From positions 374,689,582 through 374,753,581 of the forward strand of contig CM057337.1 of assembly GCA_030015575.1 (NCBI GenBank): DNA of 64,000 bases. Reading direction: 5' to 3'. Each line of letters opens with the position of its first letter. Position 1 is the first letter of the stretch. The notes under the pieces are model-generated. The model was not told the origin of the DNA. It ran no database searches and saw only the letters and a list, made by a program, of their open reading frames with translations. The translations under genes were made by a program, and so were the position numbers. Shown here one piece after another: positions 58,583-64,000 of this stretch. The DNA is from Agapanthus africanus. Its lineage: Eukaryota > Streptophyta > Magnoliopsida > Asparagales > Amaryllidaceae.

Positions 58583-59353
58583 CATTGCCACTCCTACTCT
58601 TACCCTTTTCTCCAGGACACCCCGTATTACTACGAACGTCCACTTCCATTGGACAAAACCATCGTATGATTATATACGAACTCGAAGGAATTTATTCGAG
58701 GATGGTTTCCGGTTCTGGAGAAAACGGATAGGATTATTCAGTTGTCTTTTCCTTTTACCTTCTCTCAAGTTGTGAGTACTCCTTGGTTTAGGAGATAGTA
58801 CACCTATTACGCAAATTGGATAGTCTTCTTCCAAACCATAGGCAGGTGCTGACCAGTAGGGAATGAAGAAAACCAATTAGCCTAGCGATGGTGTACAGAA
58901 GGTATTATGTAAAGACAAAGCAAGGGATTAGTAAGAGGGCAAAGTAAATTGCGACTGATATTCACGACCAAACCAAGTATTTCATTACCACTCCCACTTC
59001 ACCTTTGTATTTCTTCAGGACACTCCGTATCACTATGAAGATCCACAGTTTATTGGATACTCCATCGTATGGTTATATACGAACTCGAAAGGAACTTGTT
59101 CCAGTTCGGGGATGGATTCTGGTTCAGGAGAAATAGGAATAAGGTTTATTCGGTTGTCTTCTATCTTCACCTTCTCTCGCATTGCGAGTGCTCCTAGGAT
59201 TAGGACAGTACACCCATTATGCTTATTGGATAGTCTTCTTCCAAACCATAGGCTGGTGCCGAACGGTAGGGAAGAAGAAAACCATTTGGCCTAAAGGGGT
59301 GTACAGAAGGTTATGACTAAAGACATATAAAGGGATTTGGAGAGGTGGCAAAG
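58583..59353 (+). repeat. Tandem duplication of about 0.4 kb in the internal region of E2
   Basis: Unit 1 58583-58944 and unit 2 58983-59353, period 400 bp, about 75-80% identical by eye. Shared landmarks are CAGGACAC(C/T)CCGTAT, TATATACGAACTCGAA, GGATAGTCTTCTTCCAAACC and GTGTACAGAAGGT. No coding frame is conserved between the units. Confidence 0.85.
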
Positions 59354-59757
59354 AATTATACGGTTACAGTAGTGAATCTGGAAGAGGCATTACTAGGAAT
59401 ACCGGGATACCCCATCGAAACATTTCAATGTTTCAGTTTCACTGTGTACTGTTAAAGGAAAACTGATTTCCCAATTAGTCCTTACTCCAGGGTATGTATT
59501 TACCAGGTATGATTCTCACATCTGTATGGTTTTACAGATGATGAGTGGGAGTAGGTTAGTGGGAATTAGGTGATCATCCTCATTATATCGGGATTCGTTG
59601 TAATCGGTGATATTTGAGGAAGTCACCTGGGTTGTTTGTCGGTCGGCAAATATTTGGTTTTGAATATCCGTTATGCACCAATTTCAAATTGATATATCTG
59701 TACGTCTATTTTTATAGAGTGAGATATACCTTTTTGAAATTATGTCCGTGACATTTA
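59354..59757 (+). other. End of visible E2 internal region (no gene seen)
   Basis: Non-coding. Its last five bases, ATTTA (59753-59757), are the expected target duplication of F. Confidence 0.6.
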
Positions 59758-61989
59758 TGTTAGTTATATGTATGCCCTAGAGGCCATTACTATACATAGG
59801 ATGTATATTGTAGTGGATGCTGGGACGTATATAGGGAGGACTTTCTTGCTCGACATGATAGTATGCTATCTGGTTGATCTTTACCTTAACGTGTATGCTG
59901 ATTGTCTCTCTGTTACATGTTGGTAAAGCCCTTAGGATCTGTACTTGACTACCTGGACTATGATGCGGATCATACTAGTGGGGACATGGTAGTCCATAAG
60001 TACATCCTTCAAAGTCCCTAGTCGTGGGTGTATCGAGACGGGGCATCGATATACCAGAGTAGACTAGCGTGTACCTTCTCGACCCATATAGATGGGCGAT
60101 GGATGATCCCATATCCATCGGTGTTTGACATCAGAGGAGATATACGGGTGCTCAGTAGAGACTGGGTACACTGGACGGACTCGCCGAGAACTCCCAGATG
60201 GTATTATACCTTACGTCAGATGGCAGTTCTCTGGTGACACTGGTACAGAGTAGTCTGTTGACCCGAGATCGTCATAGAGTCTTGTGTGGTTCCCACTGTG
60301 CTTTGATTTCCATCTTACCACGTCCAAGAGGGCGTGCAAAACGGTGGTTTTTGGGTACAGTCCCGAGTCACATGGAGGCAATGAGCGATAGGAGGGGATT
60401 CGTCTCTCCCGGTATATGGGGGTTGATGTTGCGCTGTGTTCGATTGGCTATAACAGGAAATCCCTGGCCAGGGTTGCAGAGATTTACTGGTAAGTGTTAC
60501 CAGTAGTTTCTCGAACAGTTATAGACCTCATATCGACACGACTTATTGAGCTATTGGGGTCTGACGTTTACCACCCCTAGGCGAGATATGCGACATATCA
60601 GACGATCAGACCGGACTGTACGGTAGTGTTACTGGTCGGATTCACTGGAGTGTGAGCGGGCTTGCTCGTCGATCTTCAGATCGCTCAATACCCGGGTGGC
60701 CGTTACGTTTAGCAGACCGCTTGCGGCTTGTGGATGTTTGATATGATCATCATCCGCTGCCGGCGTATTGACGAGTCTTTAGAGTCCTACACAGAGGTTT
60801 CCTGGCTCAAGCGAAACGAAATAGGAGCGCATATGAGATATGTGCGGGACCGAGAATAATGCGTGTATGTGATACCGTATTCTATTCTCGCGATATATAT
60901 ATCGAATGGTTGTATGCGATATAACCTAGTTATCGATTCAAGCGTTGATTCGATAAGCCGATATATTAGATACCAGTCGGTTATGTGCGCATGACCGGAT
61001 CATTGAATCAAGTGTTGATTTAATGATTTAATGTATAATTATATATTTGATATATTACTTTACATTAACTAGTATCGGTTCACTTTAGACGGATTTTCTC
61101 ACTTGGTTCGTGCGCATTGCATATGCGATATGTTTTTGTGCACTTGATTGTATCATGTTTGATGATGCAAGTCAAGCTAGGGTTCAAGTGTAAAGATTAA
61201 ACCTTGGTTAATGAAATGGTTAGGGTTTATTATTTATTATTCATTTATCTTATTTAATTATCTTTTTATTTTTGATAAATGAATAAAAGAAAAGAGAAAA
61301 GAATGGTTGCTAGATTTGGAGTTTAGTTGAAACTTCATGAAGATTTGATAAAGTCAACCATACTTATCTCAACCTTAACCCTAACCATTCTCACTAACCA
61401 TGATTCATTCTCTACACTTGACCATGGTTAGAATTATGATAAGAATTCATTTTCTTTTCATTTTCTATTAACTTATCATAATATCTTTCTTCTTCTTCTT
61501 CATTCTTCAAGTGAAGAAAAGAAAAGTCCATCAATGGTGATTGTTGGATATGAGTGAGAAATCCAATTCTAAAGTTAACCCAATTCCTATTTCTTCATCC
61601 TCTACCTCTTGCCAAGTAGTAGAGTGTGTTTCCTTCACAAGATTTTAGGGTTTGGTGAAGGTGGAGCTTGATTCATCGATGCCTCGACGTAGATCATCTT
61701 CGGCATGGACATCGACGACCTAGCTTGCCCATTCTCCGACGAAGTCGACTCTAGAGCCCGGATTTGATTTGGACAGCGGAGATGACCTCGTTGCGGAGCC
61801 CTGGAGGTGGATATCCGGATCTACAAAGGTTGTAATTTCCGTATCTCTTTAGTTAACTGTTAACTAGTTCTTGTTCGCCTAGATATCTAGCAAACGATCC
61901 GTACTTTAGGGTTTGTAGGCACCATAATTTTTGAAATTGCCATGGTTGATGGCTTGGAAGACCTCACTAGTGTGCCTAGGAACCCTGCA
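59758..61989 (+). repeat. 5' LTR of F (2232 bp)
   Basis: Opens TGTTAGTTATATGTATGCCC and closes AACCCTGCA. Dyads CCCTGGCCAGGG (60462-60473) and ACTGGTAAGTGTTACCAGT (60486-60504). Similar to A throughout. No gene seen. Confidence 0.9.
60462..60504 (+). other. Paired dyads in LTR F
   Basis: A perfect 12-bp palindrome and an 8-bp stem with GTG loop, separated by 12 nt. Same arrangement as in B and, inverted, in A and K. Confidence 0.78.
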
Positions 61990-61990
61990 G

Positions 61991-62002
61991 TGGTATCAGA
62001 GC
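61991..62002 (+). promoter_or_regulatory. Primer binding site of F, tRNA-Met
   Basis: TGGTATCAGAGC, one base after the LTR. Confidence 0.92.
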
Positions 62003-62186
62003 CTAGCTAGAGCCTTAGGCGATCCCCGGACGGAATTAGAAACCCGATCGAACCAAAATCCCATTGCAAAATTGCTCTCTGTACTTTTTTTCAAAACTGT
62101 TGATTTTTGGCAATTAAAAATATCCAGAAAAACAAGCAGGCTTTTTTAAGAATTACTGTGAAATTTGGTACCCTAATTCCACAATA

Positions 62187-62236
62187 GCGCGGCGGAAGCG
62201 CCGCACAAAGGGGGTTTGCGCGGCTGAAGGGCCGCC
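62187..62236 (+). other. GC-rich leader palindrome pair of F
   Basis: GCGCGGCGGAAGCGCCGCAC and GCGCGGCTGAAGGGCCGCC separated by AAAGGGGGTTT. The arms pair less well than in A, but each arm is still nearly palindromic. Confidence 0.68.
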
Positions 62237-63594
62237 AATAAGAAGCCGACACGTGTCAAATTTCACAGTAACTCGTAAAATTCAATGCTCATTTTCCTGG
62301 AATATTTAAACTGAACTCAAGAGTTGAGTTGTTCTGAGTTGTTTTGGGAATCATTGTTTTGATCGGAAAGTCTAATTCTGTCCATGTGTTTTTCGGATAA
62401 ATTTTAGAATATGTTAAAAAGTTCGACCGGATATAAATACCCGATTTTTCCCCTGTCGGGAAATTTCCAAGTGTTGGATTTTTCCGTAGTTTAACGACGT
62501 TCTAAGTAGTGCAAGTAACGCGATGGTCCCTCTAGAAGACACAAACCTTAACTCGATTATGTGACCGTCTTGAACTGCCCTTTGAACCTTCGGGTTTGGG
62601 GCAGTACGGCGTGCCACATGTGAGGCGTTGGCTTGACCCTTCTACGGCTGGATCGTTGGTACTGAGGCACGAACGGAATGTTGTTAGACTTGTTTCATGT
62701 GTTGATCTGTTTCGGGAAAACTTGGGTGTTCGATTGTTCGATCGAAAAGTTTAACATTTTCTGTTTATCTGGAATGGGATACAATAATTGGAATTCACAA
62801 AAAGTTATGAGATAACTAAATGAATATTATAAACGTAGCAGTTTAGTCTCACTTGATCGGTTGCCACGGAATTTTGATGTGATCAAAAGTCCGTCGCAAT
62901 CACGTAAAGTACGCGGATACTCGCCGGGTAAACTTAATAGACAGCCTCACTCCATAGCCCCGACCAAGTGACTGTAGGAGAACCCCGTCGCCGAAAGCAT
63001 CCGTCCGGGTGCTCGCGGTAGCGGTGTTCCGCCTTGGTGCACTTCGTCGACGGTAACGGGGGTGCGGCCGTCTACTGAAGTTTGCGACGAGCATTCGATC
63101 AGGATGTCGGGAATCTTGTTGAATTGCCCGACTTGATATTGAAAAGAGTTTTCGATTTTGAGACTAAAATGCGGGGTTTATAATTGTTAGGCATGCGATG
63201 TCTAAGAAATTCATTTGGTCAGGCATGCGATGTCTGAGGAGGTTGCGGATTCCAACTGTTGTAGTTTTACACTTTCTTTTCTGTGACCGTAAGTGTAATA
63301 TGTCATATCGCCGGTTTCGTTGCTATATGTCAACGAAAATTGGGATGGACATATTTACTTACGTTGATGACATGTGATGTTATGTGTTGCTGGATATGTT
63401 ATATTGGATCGTCGTGTTTGAATAGCCGGGGTTTTTTATGTGAGATGAGTGATTTTCATTTTCATTCATGTAAAAACTTGTATGTAATATTCTTTTATTG
63501 GGGCGCTTCCAGGTTGCGGGAGTTGTCACCTGTTGTATATTATTTTCTTTTCCGCACTAGGATAGACCCAAGGAGGAGAGCACAAGTAACCGGG

Positions 63595-63654
63595 TTCTGG
63601 AGTCCAGTGGGAGACCAACTCGAGGAGTCGAGTCCGGGTCTCCTAACTCCAGAA
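63595..63654 (+). other. Three-stem leader module of F
   Basis: Outer stem TTCTGGAG/CTCCAGAA (63595-63602 with 63647-63654), middle GGAGACC/GGTCTCC (63610-63616 with 63637-63643), inner ACTCGA/TCGAGT (63618-63623 with 63628-63633) with a GGAG loop. All three stems pair perfectly. Confidence 0.78.
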
Positions 63655-64000
63655 TTGGTGGGGTTGCTTGCCGCTCTCGTAGGGGTCTAGGGGTGTGGGT
63701 TTGGCTATTCATCACGACCGTGGAATCCGTGTTTTATACTGGCTCGTATTGAAAACACGGACGTCCTAGTATATCCAATATTTCATATGTTTATTCTGCT
63801 GCGATATCTGTGATGAGATCATGTGATGTTTCTGTAATGGATATAGTATATAGTATATATGATATATTATATAGATGTTACTTATGTTTTACACCCGCGC
63901 TAGCCCTGCCCTGCTCTGCCGTTAGTTACCTAACCTAACGATGCACGAGGGGACATCGAGGCGAATGCGGATGGCATAAGTGTACGTCATATCTATCTGT

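Larger units (their letters stand above)
46385..59757 (+). mobile_element. Element E2: copia BARE/Angela-type, LTR plus long non-coding internal region
   Basis: Inserted in the leader of E1; expected duplication ATTCT (46380-46384). LTR 46385-47653 and 55312-56184, split by M. The primer site at 56186 is followed by about 3.57 kb of internal sequence, to where F is inserted (59758). None of it codes for gag or pol, so E2 may be a non-autonomous, LARD-like relative, or its coding part begins beyond the window. Confidence 0.83.
59758..64000 (+). mobile_element. Element F: Ty1/copia BARE/Angela-type, 5' LTR and leader, cut by window edge
   Basis: Plus-strand copia element, same subfamily as A, inserted in the internal region of E2. 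LTR 59758-61989, primer site 61991, then about 2 kb of leader that matches A (inverted) as far as about position 1342 of A. It has the GC-rich hairpin and the three-stem module. No coding part in the window. Confidence 0.87.

Noticed and set aside
1-64000. Host protein-coding genes
   Set aside because: Every substantial frame belongs to gag or pol parts or to LTR sequence; no exon-like frames with host domains were found.

Overview
This is plant nuclear DNA from a gene-poor, probably heterochromatic block. I see no host gene, tRNA, rRNA or CRISPR. Almost every base can be assigned to LTR retrotransposons inserted into one another. Three lineages are present. Ty1/copia elements of BARE/Angela type have roughly 2-kb LTRs opening TGTTGG or TGTTAG, a tRNA-Met primer site and a long non-coding leader. 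One Ty3/gypsy chromovirus of Tekay/Del type carries a C-terminal chromodomain. Two Ty3/gypsy Athila-type elements use a tRNA-Asp primer site. The species cannot be named from this.

Layout, with my own letters: A (1-5256, minus), copia 5' LTR and leader, cut by the window edge. I (5257-7260, minus), part of a gypsy-type LTR. J (7261-7425, plus), a scrap of gypsy gag. B (from 7426, plus), copia 5' LTR. H (9118-21371, minus), a whole but decayed Tekay-type element sitting in the LTR of B. K (18844-20927, minus), a copia solo LTR in the right LTR of H. C (from 22124, plus), copia LTR inserted in the leader of B. L (22589-34517, minus), a young, nearly whole Athila-type element in the LTR of C. 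D (from 36726, minus), copia 3' LTR and pol remnants inserted in the leader of C. E1 (from 42075, plus), copia LTR and leader inserted in the gag of D. E2 (from 46385, plus), same family, inserted in the leader of E1. M (47654-55306, minus), a young non-autonomous Athila-type element in the LTR of E2. F (from 59758, plus), copia LTR and leader inserted in E2.

The chain J-B-C-D-E1-E2-F is seven insertions deep. Every member is open to the right, so their missing halves should lie beyond 64000 in reverse order. Exact or near-exact 5-bp target duplications support H, K, L and M inside the window.

The most unusual material is not protein coding. The copia leaders and LTRs carry small inverted repeats whose pairing is kept while the bases change. 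A GC-rich double palindrome occurs in copia leaders and also in Athila LTRs and leader. A leader stretch of about 110 nt with a GAAA-capped hairpin is shared between copia element A and the Athila-type elements L and M. M looks like a non-autonomous passenger of an L-like partner: it keeps the same termini, primer site and two conserved leader and 3' blocks, but encodes a different protein with no polymerase.
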